A stretch of 64,000 nucleotides of DNA from Undaria pinnatifida (Eukaryota > Sar > Phaeophyceae > Laminariales > Alariaceae), in assembly GCA_012845835.1 (NCBI GenBank), contig JABAKD010000023.1:12895851-12959850 (forward strand), read 5' to 3'. Positions 10,320-20,430 of this stretch are shown piece after piece. Under the pieces are notes generated by a model that did no database searches, was not told the origin of the DNA, and worked only from the letters and a program-made list of their open reading frames with translations. The stretch's first letter is position 1. Each line of letters opens with the position of its first letter. Position numbers and translations under genes: made by a program.

Positions 10320-10560
10320 TAATTATCCGAATTTAAAATCATTTAAATGGGTTTCGTATGATAAGGTTGGCGTTTTATATTCGGGAAGTTGAAAAGGAGA
10401 TCGGAGCACACGTGCCTCCGATCTTAGAAGCTATCTATCCGGGGCTCTGGTGAAATCGAATGAAGCTACGTCTCTACGAAGGCAAAGAAGGTGAGTACTC
10501 TCCGCGGACTTGCTCAATTGGCAACCTGCAGGGAGCACTCTGTGTCCCCACCTATAACCT
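10320..10560 (+). repeat. Dispersed repeat, direct partner at 13035-13255
   Basis: Shared motifs in order are CCTGTAATTATCCGAATTT, GGGTTTCGTATGATAAGG, GTTTTATATTCGGGAA, GAGTACTCTCCG, CTGCTCAATTGG-like and CTCTGTGTCCCCACCTATAA. This copy has an extra ~30-bp segment. No conserved reading frame is shared. Confidence 0.6.
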
Positions 10561-10564
10561 CACA

Positions 10565-10680
10565 ACAATCCTTAATGAAGACACACACAGTATAATACGC
10601 GATCGGAGTATCACACACAGCTTGCAAATATGAGTTTGGTCAAAATCTTTGATCTCACAGCTGGAGTGAGTCTATTTTAT
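10565..10680 (-). repeat. Foldback-like terminal block only
   Basis: It contains CGCGATCGGAGTATCACACA, CAGCTTGCAAATATGAGTTT and the terminal GATCTCACAGCTGGAGTGAG without the C-rich inner part, so it is a 5'-truncated arm. Confidence 0.55.
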
Positions 10681-11390
10681 TTTTGTAGTTTATATACTTT
10701 ATAACTAATTTTCAAGGACGTCAGCCGTGAGTTTGACGAATTTCAGGTCAATACTCATCTTTGCAAGCTGCGTTGTTGGTACTCGTAATATACTATATTT
10801 ATTTCACAGCTGACGCAGTTAATCCTTCCCCCTAATAAACATGATAATATTCATGAAAAGCGAAAATGGAAGCCAACCCAGGTGCGGACCAGGCCCATAC
10901 TTGTACCAGGTATATACCTTTGTATGCACCTACGTATGTAGGTAACAAATTCTTACGTAGACTCACCTGCAGGGGAATGTTGCGAGGTAAGGTCCTCTTC
11001 ACATCGCTACGAAAAAAACGCACCAAAAAATTTGCGGCCACCCCAAGCCAGCAAAGACGGACAACCACGTAATATTGTACACTCTGCCAGGTAAATGAAA
11101 ATGGTTGAGCTCGCCTGCAGTGTAGGGACCGATCACTTAGGCGATTAGCCAGCACACCATGACTACGCCTGCGTTGTTGTTGTTGTTGTTGTCTCACATT
11201 AACGCAATTATTAGCCTGCGTACAATACCCCGAGTCAAGTGAAAAAGGATGGAAATTATATACCGGGGCATAAACTAGTGGTTCGGCGTCCGTCTGTACT
11301 ACTATAGCTAGCTAGTAACAGCGCTGGGGACGTAAGTAAGGCGTGTTGCGTAGTAAGGAAGAATATCACTAAGAGTAGGTAAGAGTAGAG
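10681..11390. other. No gene recognised
   Basis: A weak, diverged arm end (CTCATCTTTGCAAGCTGCG) is near 10757-10775. Otherwise only short ORFs without motifs are present. Confidence 0.35.
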
Positions 11391-11394
11391 AATA

Positions 11395-11590
11395 GCAAGT
11401 AAGTGAGAGTAAGTAAGAGTAAGTAAGAGTAAGTAAGAGTAAGTGAGAGTAAGTAAGAGTAAGTAAGAGTAAGTAAGAGTAAGTATGAGTAAGTAAGAGT
11501 AAGTAAGAGTAAGTAAGAGTAAGTAAGAGTAAGTAAGAGTAAGTAAGAGTAAGTAAGAGTAAGTATGAGTAAGTAAGAGTAAGCATGTGA
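11395..11590. repeat. 10-bp tandem repeat AAGTAAGAGT
   Basis: About 19 near-perfect copies of a 10-bp unit, with point variants (AAGTGAGAGT, AAGTATGAGT). The minus frame reads as Leu/Thr/Tyr-rich repeats and is not called as a gene. Confidence 0.9.
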
Positions 11591-11829
11591 GCCAGACCCA
11601 ACCTACGGTAGTAGTGGGGTTATGTCCCTATTTAAGGGACTTTGGTTTTGCAGTCGCACGGGGTCAATCGCAAGGGTAACTACCAGTACTCTGTGGCGGT
11701 ATTTAGTATTGTTGATCGTTTGAATTGAAGATACAAGTATCTATTCGCAGTGGACTTACGTGTAGTCTGCGCTGCACAAAAACAATCGCTTTAAAGTATA
11801 TTTTCTCGTGAGGGACCGAGTCACTCACT

Positions 11830-12015
11830 CAAGTATGATATAATAGTGTGATATGAGAGTATGATATGATATAATGATATGGCAGTATAATATGATGACA
11901 TGCTAGGATGATATGATAGTACGATATGAGAGTTTTATATTATTGTATGGTATGATAGTATTATACGATTGTTTGGTATGATATTATTAGTATGATATGA
12001 TATCATGATATGATT
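11830..12015. repeat. TATGATAGTA-type degenerate array
   Basis: Irregular repeats of GATATGATAGTAT fill the block. A related array at 12940-13010 lies on the other side of the helicase fragment. Confidence 0.7.
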
Positions 12016-12418
12016 CGAGCGAAGCGAGTTTCTAATCTATCTACACCTTGGGCTTCGCAATATAGGCTCCCACAAAAAAAAAATAGTTTGCGTGCGTGTC
12101 TTCGACAAAACTTGATTCTAGTGTGAGATCATTTGATTTTAGACTTCAGGTGTAGGCAGACCACCACTGAGCAACAAAACACACACACCGCAGACCACAC
12201 GGGCAAAAACAGCAGCACACACCGCTCACACAGCCGGCACACAGCGCTCACACAGCGGGCAGCACACAGACAACGGGCGCAGCGGGCGACAATAGTGGCC
12301 AGCGGAGAGCGGGCATGGAGAGTGTGTGCCCACTAGGGGTGTGTCCGCTGAGTGTATCTACTGGTGTCTCGTGGTGAGAGTAGGTCATCGTGGAGAGACG
12401 TCCGTTGGGGGCGATTGA

Positions 12419-12790
12419 CCCAAACTCGGACCGTGCGCCAACGCCAGAAGGGCTACAGCAGACACGGCGGAGGGGCTTGAGAGGGACCTCTACCTAGATA
12501 AGGGAGCCAAGGTCATGCTCACGAAGAACCTGTACCAACAAGTTGGACTTGTGAACGGCATTCAAGGCCAAGTCGTTGAGTTTGTGTTAGCAGACGACGC
12601 GCCCCCGCCGAACCTCCCCCTTTACGTTGTCGTCAAGTTCAGAGGGTACTCAGGGGGGGAATGGTCGTCTCAGGAGAGATATAGAGGGTGTGTGCCGATT
12701 TCTCCCGTAGACACTACTTGGCAGGACGGGGAAGCGCAGATCAGGACGCAACTGCCGTTGATGCTCTGCTGGGCCAAACGTCACATTGGT
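12419..12790 (+). pseudogene. PIF1-type helicase fragment (C-terminal part)
   Basis: The frame opens after a TGA at 12416 and runs to 12922. It contains GAKVMLTKNL (ATG at 12515), then GLVNG and VVVKFRGYSG, and finally QLPLMLCWA, which stands where PIF1/RecD2-like helicases have QLPLxLAWA before their final motif. I know this order from the C-terminal domain of PIF1-like helicases, including those of Helitrons. The Walker A and B motifs are absent, and similarity stops where the IHKSQG-like motif should follow, so it is a truncated relic. Host-gene fragment or Helitron origin cannot be decided; I saw no Helitron ends. Confidence 0.65.
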
Positions 12791-12939
12791 TCTATTCCAC
12801 CTGTGGTGCCCCTCGCAATCACACAAAACAATGGCCCGTGGGCGCACACGTCTGACGACAGTTACATTTATCGGTTACATTTATCAGCTGTCGCTCGTTT
12901 AAGCGACAGCTATTGTATCTAAAGAATAGTTTGATTTGA

Positions 12940-13010
12940 CAGTATGTTATGATAGTATGATATGTAGTATGGTATGATAGTATGATATCATAGTAAGATG
13001 GTATCATAGA
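12940..13010. repeat. TATGATAGTA-type array, right copy
   Basis: Degenerate TATGATAGTATGATAT repeats of the same kind as 11830-12015. The two arrays bracket the helicase fragment. Confidence 0.6.
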
Positions 13011-13034
13011 TCACAAGCCCGTGTTAAGAATGGC

Positions 13035-13255
13035 CTCGAAAAGCCTGTAATTATCCGAATTTGAGATCAATTGGATGGGTTTCGTATGATAAGGTTGGCG
13101 TTTTATATTCGGGAAAGAAGCCGTCCGGGGCTTTGGTGGAAACGAATAAAGCTTTGGTCTTTACGAAGGAAACGAAAATGAGTACTCTCCGAGGACCTGC
13201 TCAATTGGCCGACCTGCAGGGGGCACTCTGTGTCCCCACCTATAACTTTACATGT
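13035..13255 (+). repeat. Dispersed repeat, partner of 10320-10560
   Basis: It shares CCTGTAATTATCCGAATTT, GGGTTTCGTATGATAAGG, GAGTACTCTCCG and CTCTGTGTCCCCACCTATAA with 10320-10560 in the same order and orientation. Confidence 0.6.
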
Positions 13256-13827
13256 GGCGTCGACGGCAGGACCCGGTAGTGAAAACGGGGGTATGCTACT
13301 ACAATACCATCGCAACCTGGAGACGCACCCGCGCAAGGCCCCAGCATGTGGCCCCGGAGAGCACCCGGAAAGGTCGCCGGTGGATCGCCGGAGGCTAAAA
13401 TTGCTGTATATGTGCGGATATATATCCCTGACAAAACCGAGGAGCGAACTGCTGCTGCTAACCGACTTCCAAATGTACCAAAAGCGTGTATCAGGATATC
13501 AGTACATATTGAGGTGCCTTGCAACATGAACGAGCTGATCGCACTTGATGTTGCCGCCGTATAATACTTGCAATCCCGAAGTCAGGAGTAGCTTGGTGCC
13601 AGCATCTCTGGACCCACGTCAATCGGCAAATGAGACAGAAACATATGTCTAACGAATATGACGTGTGAACACTCCCGTGAAAGCGGGATAATTCGCGCTA
13701 CTTTCAAAACAGTGCACTTTACAACTCCCTTTTCACACTGCTTGAAACAGTGCAAATCTTTACCATCTGCGCACACCTTACGCCGGTACGAGATTCGGCA
13801 TGCGAGCAGAGTTATGAGTGCCCAATG
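13256..13827. other. No gene recognised
   Basis: Overlapping ORFs on both strands (for example 13230-13529 plus and 13240-13527 minus) lie in different frames over the same bases and show no domain. Confidence 0.35.
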
Positions 13828-14160
13828 TGAGAAATTGGTCGTTAGCAATAGAAGCATGGCCCCATACCATTTTAAGGATGTTGGATGCGTACATCGATTG
13901 TCGTGGAGTATGATCGCACTCGCGTACGTACGAACGATAGCTTAAATATTAAAATATGGCATATACTATACAAGGTAGAAATAGTGAAATATTGTTGTTA
14001 TGGTCTCTTGCAGTAGATAGATGTTGTGACACGTGCGTCCTCATCGGAGAGCCACCCAGTGGCAATGTTTGTGCTGAAGCTAGGGTCTGTTATATACCAC
14101 TTTTTGGTATAGTATCAAAGGAAGAGTAAGAACGTTTGTGTTTGTGTATGGCATACCTGG
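13828..14160 (+). repeat. Dispersed repeat, direct partner at 24300-24620
   Basis: Shared motifs include GAGAAATTGGTC, TTAAGGATGTTGGATGC, ACATCGATTGTCGTGGAGTA, CGGAGAGCCA and GGGTCTGTTATATAC, ending GTGTATGGCATACCTGGT. Here it runs straight into a foldback-like arm. At 24620 it runs into a different repeat. Confidence 0.65.
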
Positions 14161-14695
14161 TGTAAATCCCCCACCCCCAACACCCACCCCCTCGAACACT
14201 CCGCCCTCTCCTCACTGGTTGTTCGAGTTACAGAATATACAAAATAATCTGGTGTATTCCATCCAAAACCGCCATATTTATCCCTTTAAAGGATTTATAG
14301 TTTCCACGCGCATTTTGAGTTGCCCCGCCCATCCCCCCGCCCCCCCCCCCAGCTCCCTCTTGTTCAAACTCATGCCTCCACGCCGTTAAAAACTCCACCC
14401 TCCCCTCACTGGTTATACGACTTACAGAATACACTTGACAAAATGATGCATTTCCTTCCACAGCTGTCAGGTTTTGTCTCCTCGAAAAAGGGTTTTATAG
14501 TTTCCGCGCACAGACTGACTAACATCTCCCTATTGACCCTGATCGCTACACGGTCGTTGCAAGGGGAGTCGCCGACCTATATCCTTAATGAGGACGCACA
14601 ACCCGTAATACGCGCGATCGGAGTATTACATGCAGCTTGCAAAGGTGAGCTTCGACAAAGTCTTTGATCTCACGGCTGGAGCGTAATTTTATACT
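14160..14695 (-). repeat. Foldback-like arm, C-rich orientation
   Basis: Two C-rich blocks are followed by ATAGTTTCCGCGCACAGACT, GGGGAGTCGCCGACCTATAT and the terminal TTGATCTCACGGCTGGAG. A G-rich arm begins about 50 bp to the right, so two arm termini face each other across an AT palindrome (TATACTATATAGTATATA). Confidence 0.75.
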
Positions 14696-14699
14696 ATAT

Positions 14700-15399
14700 A
14701 GTATATAGAAATACGCTCCGGCTGTGACATCAAAGATATGTAAAAGTACGCTCCAGCTGTGAGATAAAGGATTTTGTCGAACTCACATTGGCAATCTGCG
14801 TGTGATACTCCGATCGCGCGTATTACTGGATGTGTGTCCTCATTGAGGTTAGAGGTCGGCGACTCCCCTTGTTACTACAGTGTAGCTTCTACAAGGGTCA
14901 ACAGGATGATGTTAGTCGGTCTGTGCGCGGAAACTATAAAACCTGTTTAGGAGAGGGACAGAATCTGATAGCCGTGGAAGGGTATGCATTAGTTCATCAA
15001 GTGTATCTTGTAAGTTTGTAAGTCGATGGACTGGTGAAGGGAGGGCGGAGTCTTTGAAGGCGTGGGGGCCTGGGTTTGAACAAGAGGGCGCGGGCGGGGG
15101 GGGGGGGGGGAGGGGAAACCGGCGGGGCAATTCAATCTGTGGGCAGAAACAATGAATGCTTTACGGGAACACATCTGACGGTTGTGAAAGAAATATATTA
15201 GAGTTCATGTATATGATGTAAGTGGTACTTACAGTGAGGAGATGCCGGAGTGTTTGAAGGGGGTGGCGGGAGGGAAGAGGGATCTCCTACAGCTATATGT
15301 CGCATAGACGTAGGGGCTTTCTATACGCGTGGTCCCAGGTCTTCTAGTAGGTGGTGCGGGTGATGGGGAAGGAGTGGGCGTTGGTGATGACGGGGAGGG
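14700..15399 (+). repeat. Foldback-like arm, G-rich, interrupted by the copia element
   Basis: Terminal motifs CGCTCCAGCTGTGAGAT, CGATCGCGCGTATTAC and CGGCGACTCCCCTTG are followed by G-rich inner blocks up to 15399. The arm resumes at 21910 with the next expected block (CATGAATGGCTAGAAATA), as in the uninterrupted copy at 45850-45960. The LTR retrotransposon therefore inserted into it. Confidence 0.75.
15395..15399. other. Target-site duplication GAGGG (left)
   Basis: It is identical to 21910-21914 and directly abuts the TG of the 5' LTR. Because the site is G-rich the match has limited weight alone, but it agrees with the TGTTA...TAACA ends. Confidence 0.8.
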
Positions 15400-15941
15400 T
15401 GTTAAATAGTAGGATTCACAAGGAATCCACCAGTTAAAGTTAGATGTTCATTACATAGTCAAATGAGTGTATGCAGAGTACTGGGTAAGCTGTCGAACCA
15501 TGTGATAGAAGTTGTTTCTTTAGTATGGAAGAGGACACATATATGGTACTGCGTCCCACCAAGTAATAACGCGTTGACGGGTCACGTGTGTAAGATCAAA
15601 GCGTTGACTAGGTCACGTGCGTAAGATCGACGTGTTTACTCACAGTCACGTGCGTAAGATTGACCTGGGTGTCGTATGTAGTGGATACCACCATACGAGA
15701 TGGTCTGTTAGAGTAAAAGGAAGAGACACGAGTGCTTGCACATCGAGTTCACTCTTCACATCTGCATCTGGACTTGGACAGTTCATAGTGACATAAGTTT
15801 TTTTGTTGGCCCAACGAGAGCCCATTTAAAGTGATCCACCATCGTCTAAACCATCATCAGTCAGGCTCGAGCTCGTCTCGCCACGACTCTGTGTTAGCCT
15901 CTGAAGACCGTCATCGGTCAGGCACCACCACATTTCTAAAG
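15400..15941 (+). repeat. 5' LTR
   Basis: It aligns base for base with 21368-21909 with a constant offset of 5968 and no indels. The differences I see are G15528 versus A21496 and the last two bases (AG here, CA in the 3' LTR). A TTTAAA-like box (CATTTAAAGTG, about 15830) may serve as core promoter. Confidence 0.95.
15582..15660 (+). promoter_or_regulatory. Three CACGTG repeats in the LTR
   Basis: CACGTG palindromes lie at 15583-15588, 15614-15619 and 15647-15652. Each is within a TCACGTG(C/T)GTAAGAT repeat, spaced 31 and 33 bp. The 3' LTR has the same set at 21551, 21582 and 21615. CACGTG is the classic E-box/G-box bound by bHLH or bZIP factors. That these act as U3 enhancers is inference. 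Confidence 0.55.
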
Positions 15942-15956
15942 GTTTTGAGCCTCGTT
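15940..15956 (+). other. Possible primer binding site
   Basis: The sequence after the 5' LTR, AGGTTTTGAGCC, resembles the GGTTATGAGCCC type complementary to the anticodon region of tRNA-Met, as used by copia elements primed by a half tRNA. It has mismatches and there is no TGG as in 3'-end-primed elements. Tentative. Confidence 0.35.
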
Positions 15957-16098
15957 AGCGTGTAACACACAGCGCATCAACATCCCCTGCGGTGGAGCAC
16001 AAGACTGGTGATTTTGCTGGAACACTACGCAAGAAACTTGGAACCAAACGTGAGTCGAGTCGAACGGCACTGGAACAACGTGCACGAAGAAAAAGGGA

Positions 16099-16508
16099 GC
16101 CCGGCGGACAGACCGGCAAGCTTCAGGCGATCTGCGTACAGGATCGAGCTGAACGAGAAACGGAAGCCCGGCGGACGGACCGGCACTCTTCAGGCGATCT
16201 GCGTACAGGATCGAGCTGAACGAGAAAAAGAAGCCCGGCGAACGGACCGGCACTCTTCAGGCGATCTGTGTACAAGATCGAGCTGATCGAGAAAAGGAAG
16301 CCCGGTGGACAGACCGGCACGCTTCAGGCGATCTGCGTACAAGAACGAGCTGAAGGATAAAAGGAAGCCCGGTGGACATACCGGCACGCTTCAGGCGATC
16401 TGCGTACAAGATCGAGCTGAAAGAAAAAGGGGAAGAGGAAAGCCCGGCGAGCGGGTCGGCACGCCTCAGGCGTCCCACGGACAGGATCGAGCTAAGCGCG
16501 AGAATAAA
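16099..16508 (+). repeat. 67-bp tandem repeat in the retrotransposon leader
   Basis: GCCCGGCGGACNGACCGGCA motifs start at 16099, 16166, 16233, 16300 and 16367, exactly 67 bp apart, with a sixth diverged copy at 16442. Each unit also carries CTTCAGGCGATCTGCGTACA and GATCGAGCTGAA. The period is not a multiple of three, so successive units change frame and the block is not coding. It lies between the putative PBS and the Gag start, where packaging or translation signals of LTR elements are found. Confidence 0.9.
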
Positions 16509-16552
16509 CACGGCAGCACAGAGCCAGCACAAGCAACGCACTCAGAGCAGTC

Positions 16553-19500
16553 ATGGAGGATCCCGGTAACGTGGTGACCTCGACCATAAGGAATATTCCC
16601 AGATTTGATGGGACCAAACCGGAGAACTATCGCGAATGGAGCTCAAAGACCCGCGTAGTGTTGTCTATGTCAAACAAAGACGTGTTTGATGTTCTGAACG
16701 GATCGATTGAACCGGTACCAGCAGTCATTGACAGTGACACCCCGGACACTCCGACGAATCTGGTGGAAATCCAACGCTGGAAGCGAGCGTGCGAGACCCT
16801 CTTCTCCGTACTTTACCTTGTCAATAGCGGCCCTGCAGCTACACTAGTTCGACAATATGAAGACAGGACTTTGGCGGGGGGTCTGGGACACGGACAGAAG
16901 GCGTGGAACGCTTTGTATGCCAAGTACAACAGCAACAGCAAGGATGCACGGCGAGCCTGCTACGAGAAGCTTGTGAGCTTCCGAATGGAGGAAGGGCAAG
17001 ATCCTGATGACTATACCATCAAGCTATTGGAGATTCGAGGGCGGCTGCATGAAATGGGAGAAAAAATCTCGGACGAGAGGTTTGAAGACATTCTATTGCA
17101 AGGCCTGACCGACGACTACGAGTTCGTAAAGATGACGAGCTTTCACAGCCTAAACTTTGGCATTAACGAGATTCAATCAATGATGAGAAACTTGTACATC
17201 GACCGACTCTCGAGACCAGGACATGTAAACAAGCTAGCCGGCAGAGGAGCGGCAATGACAACCACCAAAGTATCACGGAAGGTACGATGCTACAACTGCC
17301 AAGAATTCGGACACATGAAGCGAGACTGCACAAACAGCAAGAAGAAGCGATCTGATACACCAAAATGGTGCTCGCTACACAACTCTGCGACACACAGCGA
17401 TGCCGAGTGCAACGCTCAGAAAGAGAAACACAATACGGAGAACCAACCACAGGGAGAAGTACAAAAGGCTCACACAGCGACTGAGTCGACGGCGACGGAA
17501 GAAGAAGACGACTTTGGGTTTGCCTTCGTGACGGCTGGGTGGACCCCATCAGCAGAGTCTCAGGAAACTGCACAACCAACCGAGAGGAGGGAGACTAGTG
17601 CTGACACATCCAGAGTTGCTCCGAAAACCTTGACCATGCTGATGGATAGTGGAACATCCGGGCACTACTCTGATGATGAACTTCACCCGGGTCTGGAGGA
17701 CAAGCTGCTACACTACAAGCCACTCGAGAAACCCCACAAGACACTGACCGCAGGACGACACGTTCTACGGGGAATAGCGACCGGTATGATTTCGGGAAAA
17801 ATCATCGATACGGACGGCAACAAGCATCCGGTAGAACATGCAGGCTTGGTCGCACCTGGGAGACATAATCGTTTCTTAGCACTGCTGCTGCTGTTGCTGT
17901 TGCTGCTGCCGCTGCCCAAACTCGAGGACAAGACCTGCGAAGGGGTACTCTGTGGGTACAGCTTGAACAGCACAGCATACCAGATATATAGAAACAAGAC
18001 GGCGGGAGTGACAGAGAGCCGCAACGTCACCTTCATCGAGACCCCAGCATCGACACTGGCTAATTCCACAGGGGGCAACACCACTGGCGACGCCGTCAGT
18101 ACTCACGAAGACAGCTCGCTGGGAGAAAACACGCAAGACATCTGTATCACGTACAGCGAAGAGATAGACAGCCTCCTGAAGAAAGTGTTGAAGCTCACGA
18201 GTAGGAATTTGGACCACTCAACATCAGCTGGCGAGGAGGAGCCGGCCGCCGAAGGCGCCGGCAGTGACGAGATGCTCGAGACGATCCGGACAGGACCATG
18301 GCCGACAGACCACGAACTCGGAGGCGCAGCATGGTTGGGCACACGCGCAAATTGTGCCGTAACTCCGGTCTCACGCAAAGGAATATACCTTCACCAGCAG
18401 CGAGAACTGCGTGACCTGGGATTGCTCACTAGCCCAATGGTAAGTGACGCAGAGGTAACGCACGAGAAAGAAAGCACGATGGAATACGCGCTGGTAGGTG
18501 AGACAGAACAAAGGTCAGATGGAGCACAAGAGCACAGGATGGAAGTATACCTTGACTACGCCCTAGGTACTGGAAACCCCTTTTGTGAGCACAGTTCGGA
18601 TGGGGAGGTCATTACGATCCCGAACACGTTCAAGGAGGCGATGGAATCGCCACAGACGACCAAGTGGAAAGAAGCCACAAACAAGGAGATGGACAACCTC
18701 CAGAAACACGCAGTCTTCGACCTGGTATCTCCAGACTCAGTACCACCGGAGCAAAAGGTGGTCGGGACCAAATGGGTCTTTAAGGTCAAAGCCGATCACA
18801 CGCTGAAAGGTAGAGTTGTGGTTCAGGGCTGGGGACAAGTACCGGAAATCGACTGTGGCTGCACATATGCACCAGTATGCCGTATCCAGAGCATTCACAT
18901 GGCACTTGCCGTAGCTGCGCGCGAGGACTGGGAAGTATTCCAGCTTGATGTACAGACGGCGTTTCTAAACGCCGAGGTACAGGAGGAGGTGTATGTGAAG
19001 ACTCCTCCAGGCTACGAATCGCTTGAAGCTACAACTGGGCGTCCCAACGTGATGAAACTCAAGAAGAGTCTGTACGGACGTCGTCAAAGCCCTCGCAACT
19101 GGTTCAACACCATCGACGATTCACTGAGGAATATCAGGTTCACAGCGACTGCGTCTGATCCATGTGTCAACATCTTCGGCTCAAACGACAACCTCAGCGT
19201 TCTGACCATGTACGTAGACGACCTCCTTCTTCTTGGAGGAAACACGCCGCTACTGAAGGACCTTAAACAGCTGATGGACCGATTCGCCGTGACCGACATG
19301 GGGGACGTCTCGATGGTGCTAGGCATACAAATCACCAGAGACAAGGGGGCTAAGACTCTGACCATTAGCCAAGAGCATTACGCCAAGTCAGTCCTGGCGC
19401 GATTTGCCATGGCAGAGTGCAACCCAGTGCACACGACGGGAGCAGGTGCGGAGTTAGCCCTCAAGCAACCGGACACGATGCTGCTAGACTCTGCGGGCAT

Positions 19501-20182
19501 CCAACTTTACCAGGCCATCACGGGGTCTCTGATGTTCCTGAGCCAATGCACGCGCTACGATATCACCTGCGCCGTCAACCAACTGGTCCGAGCCATGAGC
19601 AAACCATCCAAACTACACATGACATCAGCAAAGCATCTTCTCCGCTACCTAAAGGGAGATATGGGCCTGGCAATCACGTACAACGCAGGGTGTTTCGAAA
19701 TGACGGGGTATTGCGATGCGACCTGGGGAAACAACCCTGACAACGGCAAGTCAACCTCCGACTACTTGTTCATGCTGGCTGGAGGACCACTGAGCTGCAA
19801 GACTGCGCTCCAGAACGTGACGGTGCAGTCGACTCTTGAGGCGGAACTCATCTCAATGGCACACGCAAGCAAGGATGCGGTGTACCTCTCCAACATGATG
19901 GCCGAGCTGGGATTTGGAAAGCTGTTTGAAAGTGTACCGTTCTGTGGCGACAACACCGGAGCCCTACACATAGCAGGAAAGAGCATCTACAGCTCTCGCA
20001 CGAAACACATCGCTCTGCGCTTCTTTTACTTGAAGGAGCTAGTCAAAGACGGCAAAATCACTATCCACCACGTGGTAACACAGAAACAGCTGGCAGACGT
20101 AGGGACTAACTTCCTCACGAAGAACACGCATCGACACCTCCTGAACCTTATCGAGGCATACACCACAAGAAATGAGATCTAA
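16553..20182 (+). CDS. copia Gag-Pol polyprotein lacking the integrase core
   Basis: The 1209-residue frame starts at the first ATG after the leader repeats. In order it has: a Gag region (about residues 10-225); a CCHC zinc knuckle (C246, C249, H254, C259); a Cys/His motif just after; an aspartic protease with DSGTSG (D365); then a Leu run (about 440-456). Directly after comes the integrase C-terminal motif LCGYSLNSTAYQIY. Reverse transcriptase starts near 704 and has FQLDVQTAFLNA and YVDD (887-890). RNase H follows, with D1055 in YCDATW, then STLEAEL, GDNTGAL and RTKHIALR. The HHCC zinc region and D,D(35)E core of integrase, normally several hundred residues, are missing. The frame stays open across the gap. 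Such a protein could make virus-like particles and cDNA but not integrate alone. Product assignment is firm; activity is inference. Confidence 0.93.
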   Translation: MEDPGNVVTSTIRNIPRFDGTKPENYREWSSKTRVVLSMSNKDVFDVLNGSIEPVPAVIDSDTPDTPTNLVEIQRWKRACETLFSVLYLVNSGPAATLVRQYEDRTLAGGLGHGQKAWNALYAKYNSNSKDARRACYEKLVSFRMEEGQDPDDYTIKLLEIRGRLHEMGEKISDERFEDILLQGLTDDYEFVKMTSFHSLNFGINEIQSMMRNLYIDRLSRPGHVNKLAGRGAAMTTTKVSRKVRCYNCQEFGHMKRDCTNSKKKRSDTPKWCSLHNSATHSDAECNAQKEKHNTENQPQGEVQKAHTATESTATEEEDDFGFAFVTAGWTPSAESQETAQPTERRETSADTSRVAPKTLTMLMDSGTSGHYSDDELHPGLEDKLLHYKPLEKPHKTLTAGRHVLRGIATGMISGKIIDTDGNKHPVEHAGLVAPGRHNRFLALLLLLLLLLPLPKLEDKTCEGVLCGYSLNSTAYQIYRNKTAGVTESRNVTFIETPASTLANSTGGNTTGDAVSTHEDSSLGENTQDICITYSEEIDSLLKKVLKLTSRNLDHSTSAGEEEPAAEGAGSDEMLETIRTGPWPTDHELGGAAWLGTRANCAVTPVSRKGIYLHQQRELRDLGLLTSPMVSDAEVTHEKESTMEYALVGETEQRSDGAQEHRMEVYLDYALGTGNPFCEHSSDGEVITIPNTFKEAMESPQTTKWKEATNKEMDNLQKHAVFDLVSPDSVPPEQKVVGTKWVFKVKADHTLKGRVVVQGWGQVPEIDCGCTYAPVCRIQSIHMALAVAAREDWEVFQLDVQTAFLNAEVQEEVYVKTPPGYESLEATTGRPNVMKLKKSLYGRRQSPRNWFNTIDDSLRNIRFTATASDPCVNIFGSNDNLSVLTMYVDDLLLLGGNTPLLKDLKQLMDRFAVTDMGDVSMVLGIQITRDKGAKTLTISQEHYAKSVLARFAMAECNPVHTTGAGAELALKQPDTMLLDSAGIQLYQAITGSLMFLSQCTRYDITCAVNQLVRAMSKPSKLHMTSAKHLLRYLKGDMGLAITYNAGCFEMTGYCDATWGNNPDNGKSTSDYLFMLAGGPLSCKTALQNVTVQSTLEAELISMAHASKDAVYLSNMMAELGFGKLFESVPFCGDNTGALHIAGKSIYSSRTKHIALRFFYLKELVKDGKITIHHVVTQKQLADVGTNFLTKNTHRHLLNLIEAYTTRNEI

Positions 20183-20430
20183 GGAGGAAACGAGCAACTC
20201 AAGATCAACCCGAAGGAAGAAATTCCACAATGAAGACGACAATGAGTGCATGTCAAGAAACGACAAGGAAATAATCCAAGATCGACCTGAACGGAGACCA
20301 AGTTGTGACGACAACGTGCGTATTATCTACAAATACTGGAATTCCTCAGCAAGATGGATCGAAATCAGGAGGAGTCATCTGGACAAAGCCACACGTCATC
20401 ATTTCACATTACTATATCAACATCTACATC

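Noticed and set aside
15946-15960. GAGCCTCGTTAGCG as a sense-strand tRNA-Met 5' end captured next to the LTR
   Set aside because: A dozen bases resemble the start of an elongator tRNA-Met, but in the sense direction, which cannot pair with the tRNA as a primer. Probably chance.
16099-16508. CRISPR-like array or coding repeat
   Set aside because: Units are head to tail with no spacers, and the 67-bp period shifts the frame each time.
17870-17920. Leu-rich stretch as a signal peptide or transmembrane helix of an envelope protein
   Set aside because: It is a CTG/TTG run at the integrase deletion junction within Gag-Pol. Copia elements of this kind have no envelope gene, and no envelope features follow.
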